Positions 28,681-37,833 of a stretch of DNA of 64,000 nucleotides are shown here, one piece after another. The stretch's first letter is position 1; each line of letters begins with the position of its first letter. The notes below the pieces were generated by a model, which worked only from the letters and a program-made list of their open reading frames with translations, ran no database searches and was not told where the DNA came from. Origin of the DNA: Myxococcaceae bacterium JPH2 (GTDB lineage Bacteria; Myxococcota; Myxococcia; Myxococcales; Myxococcaceae); contig JAEMGR010000001.1 of assembly GCA_016458225.1 (NCBI GenBank), positions 682,001-746,000 of the forward strand, in the 5' to 3' direction. Both the position numbers and the translations under genes were made by a program.

Positions 28681-30531
28681 TCAGTTCTTCTCGAGGGTGT
28701 CGGAGGTGGGGGCGCCCTGCTGGACCTGCACGCCCTCCGCCTCGCCCAGAATCTTGAATTCCACGCGGCGGTTCTTCGCGCGGCCTTCCAGCGTCTTGTT
28801 GTCCGCGATGGGCTGCGTGGGGCCCAGGCCCTTGGACTCCAGGCGCTCGCGGCTCACGGCCTTGTTCACCAGGTACTTCACCACCGCCTCGGCGCGGCGC
28901 TGGGACAGGTCCATGTTGTAGGTGGCGTCACCCTTGTTGTCCGTGTGCCCCTCGATGCGGAGCTTCTGGATGTTGGGGTGCGACGCGAGGATGGAGGCCA
29001 CGGTGTCGAGCAGCTTGTTGCTGCGCGCGCTGATGACGTCCTTGTTCTGCTCGAAGTAGATGGACTCGAGGATGCGGATCTGCCCCTCGTCGATCTGCGC
29101 CAGCTGCTTCTCCTTGCAGCCCTTGTTCTTCTCCGTGCCCTTCTCGTCCGGGCAGTTGTCCAGGCGGTCCACCAGACCGTCGCCGTCGCGATCCTGGTCG
29201 GGGCAGCCGCGGTTCTCCTTCGGGCCCGCCTCGTTCATGCACGCGTCCTTCGCGTCCGCGATGCCGTCCTTGTCGTTGTCCAGGTCCGGGCACCCGTCGG
29301 TGTCCTCGAACGAGTCCATGTCCTCGGCCTGCTTCGGGCACGCGTCCTTCGAGTCCGCGATGCCGTCGCCATCCGAGTCCGGATCATCCGGGCAGCCGTC
29401 CATGTCCTCGAAGCCGTTGACGTTCTCGGCCTGGGCCGGGCAGCGGTCCGCCAGGTTCATGATGCCGTCGTGGTCATCATCCGTGTCCGCGCAGCCGTTG
29501 AGCTGGGCGAGGCCCTTCTCGGACGGGCAGCGGTCCGCGACGTTCTTCACGCCGTCGCCATCCGCGTCCAGGTCGGGACACTCCGCCACGGTGTAGGGAC
29601 GACCCTCCACACATTCCGCCACCCGGGCCGCGTCCGCGCCAAACGACACGCCCGCGAGCACGCGGAACTTGGGGGTGCCGGGCGTCTGGCCAAAGCCAGG
29701 GCCGCCCATCACATACACTTCCGAGCCGCCGCCCACCGGGGCGCGCAGGCCCAAGAGGGCCTCGAGCGACTTGGGAGCATTGGCCACCGGCAGGGTGCCG
29801 CGCACCACCAACTCCTCGCGAAGGCCAAACAGCCCCGCCGAGACGTTGACGCCGCCGTTCATCTCCACGCCCAGCTCATCGCGCAGCGGCTGCGTCTGGG
29901 GCGTCAGCGCATACTTCTTGGTGCGCACCAGCGCGCCCAGGTCCGCGCCCACCCGCCACGTGTTGCCCAGCGACTTGCCGAGCCCCAGGCGCGGGGTGAA
30001 GACAAACCCCTGGTCCTTGGTGAGGGCGCTCTCGCTGCCCAGCGGCAGGCCGACGCCCAGGTGCACGCCGAGGTCCATGGGGCCGTCGCGGTCCTCGGAG
30101 AGGACGCCCACGCGCGCCTGGAGCCACGGGGTGCCCAGCGCCATGGTCTCGGGCGAGGAGACGCCCAGGGCCGTGGTGTCCGGTCCCCACTGGGACATGA
30201 GGGGCACCTGCGCGCCCAACTCCAACCAATCCGTGACGGCATAGGCGCCGCTCAGGTGCGCGGTGACGCGATCCGAGACGATGACGCCGTGCTGCTCGTC
30301 ACGCTCCAGCAACACCAAGGGCTTGCGCTCGTAATGCGCGGTGAGGGCGAGACGGTACTGCCCCTTCTGGAGCAGGTCGCCCGTGGACAGCACCAGGCTG
30401 TCTCGTGCGCCGGGGTTGAGCTGCAACCGCTCCAGCTCGATACCGGGGATGCTTTGACTCTGGGCCTGCGCGGTGAATGCCCACAGCACGGACATTCCGC
30501 CAAGCCACCAACGATGCTTTTGCGCGAACAA
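28681..30531 (-). CDS. OmpA-family outer-membrane protein with thrombospondin type 3 repeats
   Basis: 616 aa. Chosen start TTG 30531: GGAGG lies 5 nt before it and it gives a signal peptide (WWLGGMSVLWAFTAQA). An N-terminal beta-barrel of about 300 residues comes first. Five calcium-binding TSP3-type repeats follow (DADGDGVKNVADRCP, DPDSDGDGIADSKDACP and similar). The C-terminal OmpA domain has the peptidoglycan-binding pattern IYFEQNKDVI, then IEGHTDNKGDATYNMDLSQR and RAEAVVKYL. It links the outer membrane to peptidoglycan. Its stop is 12 bp before the start of the giant Cys-rich surface protein, so the two are probably co-transcribed and may assemble at the surface. Confidence 0.92.
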   Translation of the reverse strand: MFAQKHRWWLGGMSVLWAFTAQAQSQSIPGIELERLQLNPGARDSLVLSTGDLLQKGQYRLALTAHYERKPLVLLERDEQHGVIVSDRVTAHLSGAYAVTDWLELGAQVPLMSQWGPDTTALGVSSPETMALGTPWLQARVGVLSEDRDGPMDLGVHLGVGLPLGSESALTKDQGFVFTPRLGLGKSLGNTWRVGADLGALVRTKKYALTPQTQPLRDELGVEMNGGVNVSAGLFGLREELVVRGTLPVANAPKSLEALLGLRAPVGGGSEVYVMGGPGFGQTPGTPKFRVLAGVSFGADAARVAECVEGRPYTVAECPDLDADGDGVKNVADRCPSEKGLAQLNGCADTDDDHDGIMNLADRCPAQAENVNGFEDMDGCPDDPDSDGDGIADSKDACPKQAEDMDSFEDTDGCPDLDNDKDGIADAKDACMNEAGPKENRGCPDQDRDGDGLVDRLDNCPDEKGTEKNKGCKEKQLAQIDEGQIRILESIYFEQNKDVISARSNKLLDTVASILASHPNIQKLRIEGHTDNKGDATYNMDLSQRRAEAVVKYLVNKAVSRERLESKGLGPTQPIADNKTLEGRAKNRRVEFKILGEAEGVQVQQGAPTSDTLEKN

Positions 30532-30772
30532 GGGTTCCTCCCAATGAACAGGTGTCCGGATTTGCACGCACCGCGCCACCGGGACGCGGGACGCATGCTC
30601 CGAGCGAGGCCCGGTCGGACCCACCACATCGGACCCGGACGCGGCGCCTTCTGACACGTCAAAGGCAGGAACGCGAAGCCCTAATTGGGGCCGTTGACGC
30701 GTCAGCCGGGGTTCCGCCCCCGCGGATCGCCCTCATTTCCATGGAATGGAACGTGCTTCGTGGCCCGACACG

Positions 30773-32641
30773 ATGAGTCCCACGCCGTCCAGCCCTCCCA
30801 ATGTCTTGCTGCTCCTGGTGGGCCAGCTCCAGTTCCCTCGCTTCGCCTATGACGAGGCCAGCAAGGCACACGTCGGCATGGCCCGAGGCATCAAGGAAGT
30901 GATGGGCTTCGCGCCGCTGAGCGAGGGCAATGCCTATGTGAGGCACTTCCCCGGCTTCATGGCGCTGCGCGAGCACGCGGTCTGCTTCCAACGCCACACC
31001 ATCGCCAGCTCGGCCTGCACGCCCAGCCGGACCGCGCTGCTGACGGGGCAGTACGGCGCGATGACGGGCGTGACCCAATCCGAGGGCATCTTCAAGGAGG
31101 CCTCGGACCCGGCCTTCCCCTGGTTGGATCCGCATGGGGTTCCCACGCTGGGGGACTGGTTCCGGGCGGCGGGCTATTCCACGCACTACTTCGGCACGTG
31201 GCACGTCTCGCATCCCCGGCACGGCTCGCTCCAGGACTGGGGCTTCGGGGACTGGGAGCTGTCCCAGCCGGAGCCGCAGGGGAACAGCCACGGCGACCTG
31301 GGGGTCTATCGGGACATCGGCTTCACCGACCTGGCGGTCACCTTCCTGCGCCGCAAGGCCGCGGGGCTGGGCTTCGGCGGCAATCCCCAGCGCGCGCGAG
31401 ACGAGGCCGGCAAGCCGTGGCTGGCGGTGCTGTCTTTGATGAACCCGGGGGACATCTCGGGCTATCCGCAGCAGTGGAACCAGGCGCTCCCCGGGGGATT
31501 GGAGCCAGGGCAGCCCCGGCGCATCCCGCCGCTCGGGGCGCGCACGCAGCCACCGCCCCAGGGCACCCTGCCAGTGGCGCTCAACCCCGAGGGACTTCCG
31601 CTCGACTGCGCCACGCTGCCGCCCACCCTGGAGGAGTCGCTGGACACCAAGCCCCGGGCGCAGTTGGACGCGTCCTACAAGGTGGGGCTGGCGCTGGCCA
31701 CGCGAGGCAACGGCGCGGGCGAGGCGCGCTCCCCTCTGCCTTTCCAGCTCAGCGGAAACCCGCGCGGATGGTTCCTGGAGTACCTGCGCTTCTATACGTT
31801 CCTCCAGCAGCTCGTGGACCGGCAGATCGCCCGGGTCATGCGCTGCCTGAAGGACAGCGGATTGGCGGACAACACGCTGGTGGTCTTCTGCGCGGACCAT
31901 GGCGAGCACGGCGGGGCGCACCGGGGGATGATCCAGAAGTGGCACAGCGCCTATGAGGAGGTCATCCACGTGCCCTTCGTGGTGTCCTCCCGGCGCGTCA
32001 ATCCGGGGATTGCCATTGAGTACCGGGACGCGGTGACGAGCCACATCGACGTGGTGCCCACGCTGTTGGGATTGGCGGGCTTCGACGCGGGCGCGAGGGA
32101 CCGGCTGGCACGACAGATTCCACACCAGACGGTGCAGCCCTTGGTGGGCGCGGACCTTTCGCCCTATCTGCGCGGAGAGGCGCCTGGCGTGACGGAGCCG
32201 AACGGGCAGTCGCGCGAGGCGGTCCTCTTCGTCACGGATGACATGGTGACGGAGCCCCTGCCCACGCCCGCGCAGGGCATCCGCATGAGGTTCGGCAGCT
32301 TCCTGGAGTCAGTGCGCCGAGCGGCGAGCGAAGCGAAGGCGCCCATCCGTCCGGGCGTGGTGACGCAGCCCTGCCATGTGCAGTGCGTCCGCTCGGCGGA
32401 CTGGAAGCTGGTGCGCTACTGGGACCCCAAGGGCAACGCCGAAGCGGAGTATGAGTTGTATTACCTGCCGCAAGACGGAATCGAGGCAGTGAACCTGGTG
32501 AGCTGGCGCGGCGGAGAACCCGTGCTGGAGCCCACCCGGATTCCCGCGCACTGGGGCCTGAGCGCCGACCGCGCCCTCAAGGCCCTGACGGGACTGCGCG
32601 AACAGCTCACCTACCAACTGCGGACCAAGCTGCGCGCGTAA
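30773..32641 (+). CDS. Sulfatase-like hydrolase with a formylglycine-site motif but altered N-terminal metal residues
   Basis: 622 aa from ATG 30773 (the frame also opens at 30746). No signal peptide. Alkaline-phosphatase-superfamily sulfatase fold: ASSACTPSRTALLTGQYG has the C-x-P-x-R formylglycine site (C82), followed by VVFCADHGEHGGAHRGM and SHIDVVPTLLGLAGF. In ordinary sulfatases the first strand ends in Asp-Asp (PNVLLIxxDD) that binds Ca; here it reads NVLLLLVGQLQFP, with Gly-Gln (residues 17-18) in place of Asp-Asp. So activity may be altered or lost. An anaerobic or FGE maturase would be needed to convert C82; none is in the window. Likely hydrolase of sulfate or phosphonate esters, substrate unknown. 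Confidence 0.8.
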   Translation: MSPTPSSPPNVLLLLVGQLQFPRFAYDEASKAHVGMARGIKEVMGFAPLSEGNAYVRHFPGFMALREHAVCFQRHTIASSACTPSRTALLTGQYGAMTGVTQSEGIFKEASDPAFPWLDPHGVPTLGDWFRAAGYSTHYFGTWHVSHPRHGSLQDWGFGDWELSQPEPQGNSHGDLGVYRDIGFTDLAVTFLRRKAAGLGFGGNPQRARDEAGKPWLAVLSLMNPGDISGYPQQWNQALPGGLEPGQPRRIPPLGARTQPPPQGTLPVALNPEGLPLDCATLPPTLEESLDTKPRAQLDASYKVGLALATRGNGAGEARSPLPFQLSGNPRGWFLEYLRFYTFLQQLVDRQIARVMRCLKDSGLADNTLVVFCADHGEHGGAHRGMIQKWHSAYEEVIHVPFVVSSRRVNPGIAIEYRDAVTSHIDVVPTLLGLAGFDAGARDRLARQIPHQTVQPLVGADLSPYLRGEAPGVTEPNGQSREAVLFVTDDMVTEPLPTPAQGIRMRFGSFLESVRRAASEAKAPIRPGVVTQPCHVQCVRSADWKLVRYWDPKGNAEAEYELYYLPQDGIEAVNLVSWRGGEPVLEPTRIPAHWGLSADRALKALTGLREQLTYQLRTKLRA

Positions 32642-32921
32642 CCAAACGCCCGGCGAGCGGACCGTCACGCGAACTTCGGCGCGGCGTAAGCACAAGGTCC
32701 AATATCCGTACCCTGACACTCAGAGTATAAGAGAGCGCATCGAGGAGACCCGACAGCTCCTCGGCCTGCCGGGCGCCTGGGTCCTTCCGCACCATCCGCG
32801 CAGCGCGCCTTGGACGACGGCCGCGTCGTCAATCTCACCTCAAGAATCAAGGCAGCACAGGCCCCGCGACCGCCAGGACCCGACCGGCCAGCTTTCTTAA
32901 TCACTCTCAGGGAGGGAATCC

Positions 32922-34475
32922 ATGGTCACACTCGCACTCCTCGCGGCACTGACAACGGCAACCGTTCCGCCCGGGTTCGTCACCAACCCAAGGTCGGGCG
33001 AGACGCGTGGCGGCACTTCAACGGTCGGCATCCAGATTCTGGTCGGCATGTTCATCAGTGCCCCCAACGTCCCAGTGGAGATCCAGGTCCTCAAGAAGCC
33101 CGACCTCGACCCGACGCTCGACGCGAACTGGGACCTCCTGACCACGGCGTACTCGAACACGACGCCCGGCTCCTGGAATGCGAACTCACCCGACCCGGTC
33201 TACCTGCTGTCCAAGTACGTCACGCCGGTCCCTACCACCAACGAAGTCCAGCGCTGGCCCGCGGGCAAGATGGTGAAGCTTCGAGTCGTCCAGAAGTTCC
33301 AATCGGGCGCACCCGGGCCGCTGCCCTTCATCGATGATGCCACCAACTCATCGTGCTACTACGAACACACACAGGACTCCTGGCAGAACTACATCGCCGC
33401 GTGTGCCTCTCAAGCCCCTGCAATCGCTGTCGTATCCACCGCGCTCAATCCAGCCGATCTCCACGCGGGAAGCAACGCCTACGACTACCTGGGCAGGAAA
33501 GGTGACTCCGGCGACGCCGCGACCACAGTCTATTACACCACCGGGCTCCTCCCGTTGACGCTGCAGGGCTTCAAGACCGCGTACGGGTTCCCCACCAACG
33601 AAGTGACGGCCATCTATTACAATGCCGCCGACCTCGGGTTCGGGCGCGAGATGCACTGCAAGTCATTCGCCGCGCTCTTGGGAACGGGCGTGGCCTGCTA
33701 CGTGAGCAATTACGGCAATGTCGCGGGACAAGGCGCCTTTCCGGCGACACCTGCGACCGCCCTCGCCCTGGCCCATAGCGGATCCGGCCCATTCGCAACG
33801 GTGGCGATGGTCTACACGCCGCCGAACACCCTGGCGGATGCCATCAAGTTTGTGGTGTACGACGCGAACGGGACGCGCACCAATACCGCCCAACTCGACT
33901 CCACGGGGCAGCACAAATCGGTGCCCAACAATTGCCTGGCGTGTCACGGCCTCAACTCCAGTGCCAACGCGCTGGGAACAGGCGTCATCGTCGTCAACAC
34001 CGCGGCCCGGTTCCTCCCCTTCGACCCCTACTCCTTCACCTTTCAGAGCCAGAGTGACTTCGAGGCGCAGCGGGAGAACTTCCGCAAGCTGAACGCCCTC
34101 GTCGCGCTCACCCCCTTGTCCCCAGAAACCAGCAACTTCCTCACGGGACTCTATGGCGGGAAGTCGCCTTCGGACCCCACGGCGGTCTCGGTGGGCACCT
34201 ACATTCCTCCCGCTTGGAAGACGAACAATGCGGACCGAGCGATGTACGAGGGCGTCATCAGGCCGCACTGCCGAGGGTGCCACATGACGAGCACCTCGAC
34301 CGCCTACGACTTCGACAGCCCGGCCGACTTGTCCAAATCCCTCATCGAGTTCGACCCGTGCAGTACCAGCCATCTGATGCCACATGCGGAGCAGACGCTC
34401 CGAAACTTCTGGAACAGCGGCGCTCGCTCCTACCTGGCGCAGAAGTACAACATCGCGAACCTCTGCTCGCCGTGA
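32922..34475 (+). CDS. Exported protein with two CxxCH motifs, function unknown
   Basis: 517 aa. Start ATG 32922 has a strong RBS (GGGAGGGAATCC). The N-terminal 15 residues (MVTLALLAALTTATV) look like a short signal. Two CxxCH motifs are far apart: NNCLACHGLNS at about residue 345 and HCRGCHMTST at about residue 450, each a possible heme c site. The middle is beta-rich with IYYNAADLGFGREMHCKSFA. Base composition and codon use are less GC-rich than neighbours, and the 280-bp leader is AT-richer as well, which suggests acquisition by transfer. Possibly related to the two lipoproteins near 13-16 kb only by its CxxCH; no clear similarity. Confidence 0.65.
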   Translation: MVTLALLAALTTATVPPGFVTNPRSGETRGGTSTVGIQILVGMFISAPNVPVEIQVLKKPDLDPTLDANWDLLTTAYSNTTPGSWNANSPDPVYLLSKYVTPVPTTNEVQRWPAGKMVKLRVVQKFQSGAPGPLPFIDDATNSSCYYEHTQDSWQNYIAACASQAPAIAVVSTALNPADLHAGSNAYDYLGRKGDSGDAATTVYYTTGLLPLTLQGFKTAYGFPTNEVTAIYYNAADLGFGREMHCKSFAALLGTGVACYVSNYGNVAGQGAFPATPATALALAHSGSGPFATVAMVYTPPNTLADAIKFVVYDANGTRTNTAQLDSTGQHKSVPNNCLACHGLNSSANALGTGVIVVNTAARFLPFDPYSFTFQSQSDFEAQRENFRKLNALVALTPLSPETSNFLTGLYGGKSPSDPTAVSVGTYIPPAWKTNNADRAMYEGVIRPHCRGCHMTSTSTAYDFDSPADLSKSLIEFDPCSTSHLMPHAEQTLRNFWNSGARSYLAQKYNIANLCSP

Positions 34476-34582
34476 GCCGATGCGCGTGACTTCAGCTCGA
34501 TGCACGGAGGACTGAGGGAATCGAGGCGCCGGCGAAGGTCATGCCGCGCGCCTTGCTCGAGCCGTCCGGTGCGCAGGTGGTC

Positions 34583-35455
34583 TCAACGGGCGCTGCGCCC
34601 CGGTGCGCTCCTCGCGAAGACCGTGGGCGTCACGCCCACGTGTCGCCGCATGGCGCGCGCCATGTGACTCTGATGTGAGAAGCCCGCTTCGAGCGCGACC
34701 TGGCTGGCGGGCAGCGTGCCTTCCAGGAGCAGCCGCTTCGCCCGCTCCACGCGCCGCTGGATGACATACTGGTGCACTGGCAGCCCGATCGTCCGCTTGA
34801 AGAGCGTCCTGAAGTGCGACGTGCTCACGTCGACGAGACGAGCCAGTCGAACCAGCGAGAGGTTCTGGTCCAGATGCGCCTCGATGTAGTCCTCGATGCG
34901 CCGCAGCTGGGCCCGCGAGAGCTGACTGCGTGGCTCCACGGGGGCCGCGTGGTGGCGCAGCAGATGCGCCGCCAGCGCCAGCCCCAGGCTCTCGGTATAC
35001 AGCCGCCCATTGGGACGGTCGGCGGCGCGGTCCGCTTCGAGCGCATGAACGATGTGCTCCACCCGCTCATCGCGAAAGTGATGCTGGAGACTCAGGCCCG
35101 CTGACTCCGGGGGGAGCCCCAGGTCGTCCGCGGCGATTCGAAGCAGCGCGGGGGCCAGCCGCACGCTCAGCACCTGTCGGGGCGTCTCATCGACCCAAGA
35201 GCCGGAGAACCCCACTGGCAACAAGGACGCATCACCCGGGCCGCACCTGTGCCGGCGAAGACACGTCATGCGCGACGGCCGCCCTATCTGCACGAGCAGG
35301 AGATGCTCGCTCAACGGGGCCATCGTCACCGGGCCGCGGGGTTCGATTCGGGACTCGACGTGCAACCCCACCCCGGCCTTGGTCAGTCCGTAGCGCCGCA
35401 GGCCACCCCCCTCGGTCTCGCCTACCGAGGTGTCCGTCGCATTCCGCGGGTCCAT
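34583..35455 (-). CDS. AraC-family transcription regulator
   Basis: 290 aa from ATG 35455 (GGAG lies 7 nt before it; the frame stays open far upstream but this start fits the family). The N-terminal half is a cupin-like effector domain. The C-terminal AraC DNA-binding domain has both helix-turn-helix parts: LVRLARLVDVSTSHFRTLFK and then the signature RVERAKRLLLEGTLPASQVA followed by GFSHQSHMARAMRRHVGVTP. It is divergent from the quinone-reductase gene (190 bp shared control region), so it probably regulates it. Effector unknown. Confidence 0.9.
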   Translation of the reverse strand: MDPRNATDTSVGETEGGGLRRYGLTKAGVGLHVESRIEPRGPVTMAPLSEHLLLVQIGRPSRMTCLRRHRCGPGDASLLPVGFSGSWVDETPRQVLSVRLAPALLRIAADDLGLPPESAGLSLQHHFRDERVEHIVHALEADRAADRPNGRLYTESLGLALAAHLLRHHAAPVEPRSQLSRAQLRRIEDYIEAHLDQNLSLVRLARLVDVSTSHFRTLFKRTIGLPVHQYVIQRRVERAKRLLLEGTLPASQVALEAGFSHQSHMARAMRRHVGVTPTVFARSAPGRSAR

Positions 35456-35644
35456 CGCACACTCCAAGCCAGAAGCAGCAGGTGTAGCGAGAGGTCCGCG
35501 TCCTCGCCCGGCTTTCGAGCACGCCCACCTTCGAGCCCGGGAACGACAGTTCGTGCTCCCCGACAGGCGGAACGTGCGCGATGCGCCCCCGCCCCCAAGA
35601 GGAAGGTGCGCCCATCCGGCGAACCGCCGGGAGGGAGGCACACC

Positions 35645-36649
35645 ATGAAGGCGATTGCATTCGATCAACTGGGCCCGCCCACGGAAGTGCTGCGACTCAG
35701 AGACGTTCCCGTACCGAAGCCCCGCGCGGGCGAAGTGCTCGTCGAGATGCGCTCGGCATCCATCAACCCGGGGGACTTCCTCTTCATCCAGGGGCTCTAT
35801 CCGGAGCCGAAGAAGCCCCAGTTCCCAGGGCAGATCGCCGGCAACCATGGCGCGGGGATCATCACCCAGGTGGGCGACGGCGTCTCGTGGAAGCCGGGGA
35901 CCCTCGTCACGTTCAGCCACGTCGACACCTGGGCGGAGTACGCGGTGCTCCCCGCCGAACGGCTCATGCCGCTCCCCTCCGATTATCCCCTGGAGAAGGC
36001 AGCGCAGTTCTTCAACGTCATCACCGCGTGGGACCTGCTCGAACTGGCCCAAGCGCGCGCGGGACAATGGCTCGCACTCACCGCGGGCCACTCCACCGTG
36101 GCGACCATGGTGGCGCAGTTCGCGCGCATGCGAGACGTGAAGGTCCTCTCCCTGGTGCGAAAGCGCCAGCCCCACCTGGACCTGGAGCAGTACGGTGCCT
36201 CCTCGGTCCTGGAGCTTCCCGAGGACCTCTCTGCCCTCGGGCCGCGGCTCCGGGCCATCACGCAGGGCCAGGGACTCCGCGGCATCATCGACGCGGTGGG
36301 AGGCCCTTTGCTCGGAGCCCTCATCCACGAGAGTGCCCCGGGCGCGACTGCGATTGTGTACGGCGGCTACAGCCCGGAGCGATTCGCCCTCCACAACTTC
36401 GACCTCTTGATGAAGGACCTCCACCTGCGCGCCCACGTGTACCGGTACTTCTTCGACCCGCCGAAGCCCGAGGACCAGGAGCTGCTCCAGCGACTCGCGA
36501 AGCTCACGGCCCCAGAGACCTTCCGCATCCCCATGGCGCAGGCCCACGACCTGGAGGACTTCCAGGTCGCGGTGAAGGAAACCGCCCTGCGCCCCGAGGC
36601 CGGCAAGCGCTTCTTCCGGATGAACCGCGCCGCGCGCGAAGGAGCCTGA
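35645..36649 (+). CDS. Zinc-independent quinone reductase-like medium-chain dehydrogenase (MDR)
   Basis: 334 aa from ATG 35645, with GGGAGG 8 nt before. MDR fold: N-terminal GroES-like part (MKAIAFDQLGPPTEVLRLRD, VPVPKPRAGEVLVEMRSASI, NPGDFLFIQGLYP) and a Rossmann part (WLALTAGHSTVATMVAQFAR, IIDAVGGPLLGAL). The usual NAD(P) loop GxGxxG is replaced by TAGHSTVA. The Cys/His of zinc-type alcohol dehydrogenases are absent, so NADPH:quinone reductase or enoyl-reductase activity fits best. Divergent from the AraC gene that likely controls it. It ends 11 bp from the stop of the convergent VOC gene. Confidence 0.8.
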   Translation: MKAIAFDQLGPPTEVLRLRDVPVPKPRAGEVLVEMRSASINPGDFLFIQGLYPEPKKPQFPGQIAGNHGAGIITQVGDGVSWKPGTLVTFSHVDTWAEYAVLPAERLMPLPSDYPLEKAAQFFNVITAWDLLELAQARAGQWLALTAGHSTVATMVAQFARMRDVKVLSLVRKRQPHLDLEQYGASSVLELPEDLSALGPRLRAITQGQGLRGIIDAVGGPLLGALIHESAPGATAIVYGGYSPERFALHNFDLLMKDLHLRAHVYRYFFDPPKPEDQELLQRLAKLTAPETFRIPMAQAHDLEDFQVAVKETALRPEAGKRFFRMNRAAREGA

Positions 36650-36660
36650 ACGGCAAGCGC

Positions 36661-37338
36661 TCACGCGTCCGCGAGCTGCTCGCGATCCCCAGCCGAGAGT
36701 GGCAGGGCCGACAGCTCCGCACGCACCGCGGCCTCGCGCGCGGGCTCGCCCAACACCGACGCCAGCTCCGCGCGCGCGAGGAGGACTCGGGCCCGCTCCA
36801 GCGGAACACTCTGCTCGGCGCGGGCCAGCGCCGCGTCGAGCACCTTGGCCGCCGCGGCGTCATCCCCCTTGAAGTCACGCAGCTTGCTCGCCGTCTGGAG
36901 CGCCGTCATCAGCTTCGACTGACTCTTCCTCCGAGCAGACTCCGCCTCCGGCACCTCGCGCGGATGGTTGCGCTTCACGAAGCGAAGCCAGTTGCCGCCT
37001 GGGTCCACCACGTGGAAGCGGCTCTGTCCCTTTCGCTTGCGAGCGATGCGCGGGATACCCGTGACGGGGACCTTCCCTTGGAAGCGCCGCAGCGCCTCCA
37101 GGAAGACCTCGTGCAGATCGTCAATTTCATCCAACACAATCAGGCAGGAGGCATACGACTCGGCCGGGTTGAGTCCCTTCTGGCCAAAGAGGTGCAGTTG
37201 CACATCCTCGCGCTGCACCACCGCATAGGGATTGGGCGAGACCTGCTGATACGTCACGGAGAACCCGAGGGCGCGGTAGAACCCCAGGCTCTCGGTCAGT
37301 GAAACACACGGCAACATGGGGATGGTGACAGCGTTCAT
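36661..37338 (-). CDS. VOC-family protein with an extra helical C-terminus
   Basis: 225 aa. Residues 1-130 are a VOC module: AVTIPMLPCVSLTESLGFYR, ALGFSVTY, DVQLHLFGQ and FHVVDPGGNWLRFVKR. Residues about 140-225 are an unusual helical Ala/Leu/Glu-rich extension (AAKVLDAALARAEQ, RARVLLARAELASVLGEPAR) resembling TPR-like helices. Many bleomycin-resistance proteins stop at about 130 aa, so the extension is extra. It starts 24 bp after the MarR gene stop, so it is the likely target of that regulator. Role could be drug binding or detoxification. Confidence 0.75.
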   Translation of the reverse strand: MNAVTIPMLPCVSLTESLGFYRALGFSVTYQQVSPNPYAVVQREDVQLHLFGQKGLNPAESYASCLIVLDEIDDLHEVFLEALRRFQGKVPVTGIPRIARKRKGQSRFHVVDPGGNWLRFVKRNHPREVPEAESARRKSQSKLMTALQTASKLRDFKGDDAAAAKVLDAALARAEQSVPLERARVLLARAELASVLGEPAREAAVRAELSALPLSAGDREQLADA

Positions 37339-37362
37339 GGACTCAGCCCTCGCTCCGTCCGC

Positions 37363-37833
37363 TCACGGACTCCCGTCGTCCCACTGCGCGCGGTCCTGTT
37401 CCAGGCTCTCTCGGAGTTGCCGCAGGGTCTCCAGCGCGCCATGCAGTGCCTTCACGCGCGACGTGGCCCCCAGTCGATTGGCCCACTTCGCCAGCTCCAA
37501 CTCGACGCGCCGGAGGGCCTCGCGCCCCTTCGGAAGGAGCGCGACTCGCTTCGCCCGCCGATGAAAGGGGTTCTCCTCGTATTGGATGAACCCATCCTTC
37601 TCCAGGGCGTCCGCCGTCTGCTGCACGCTCTGGCGCCGCAGCCCCATGATTCGCGCAATGGTGGCCACGGGCTCGGGGCCATGGTCCACCACCCCGAGCA
37701 CCTGCCACCGCGCGCTGCTGAGCCCCACCGGAGCGCTCAGCCGATCTCCCGCCTCCAGCAACAGTCCATTCAGCCGGAAGACCTCCACATTCAACCGCGC
37801 GATGGCCTCGCCCTCGGGCGTCAACTGACTCAT
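37363..37833 (-). CDS. MarR-family transcription regulator
   Basis: 156 aa from ATG 37833 (the frame extends upstream but this is the family start). The winged helix is clear: ARWQVLGVVDHGPEPVATIA, RIMGLRRQSVQQTADALEKD, and the wing IQYEENPFHRRAKRVALLP followed by KGREALRR. A perfect 14-bp palindrome lies 20 bp before the ATG. It is the first gene of a two-gene operon with the VOC protein, a common arrangement for drug- or phenol-responsive MarR repressors. Ligand unknown. Confidence 0.9.
   Translation of the reverse strand: MSQLTPEGEAIARLNVEVFRLNGLLLEAGDRLSAPVGLSSARWQVLGVVDHGPEPVATIARIMGLRRQSVQQTADALEKDGFIQYEENPFHRRAKRVALLPKGREALRRVELELAKWANRLGATSRVKALHGALETLRQLRESLEQDRAQWDDGSP

Noticed and set aside
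24460-30654. A 2,064-codon open frame on the + strand opposite the Cys-rich surface protein and the OmpA gene
   Set aside because: It is antisense to two well-supported genes, has low-complexity Ala/Arg/Val/His content and no family motif. High-GC codon use leaves such frames open by chance.
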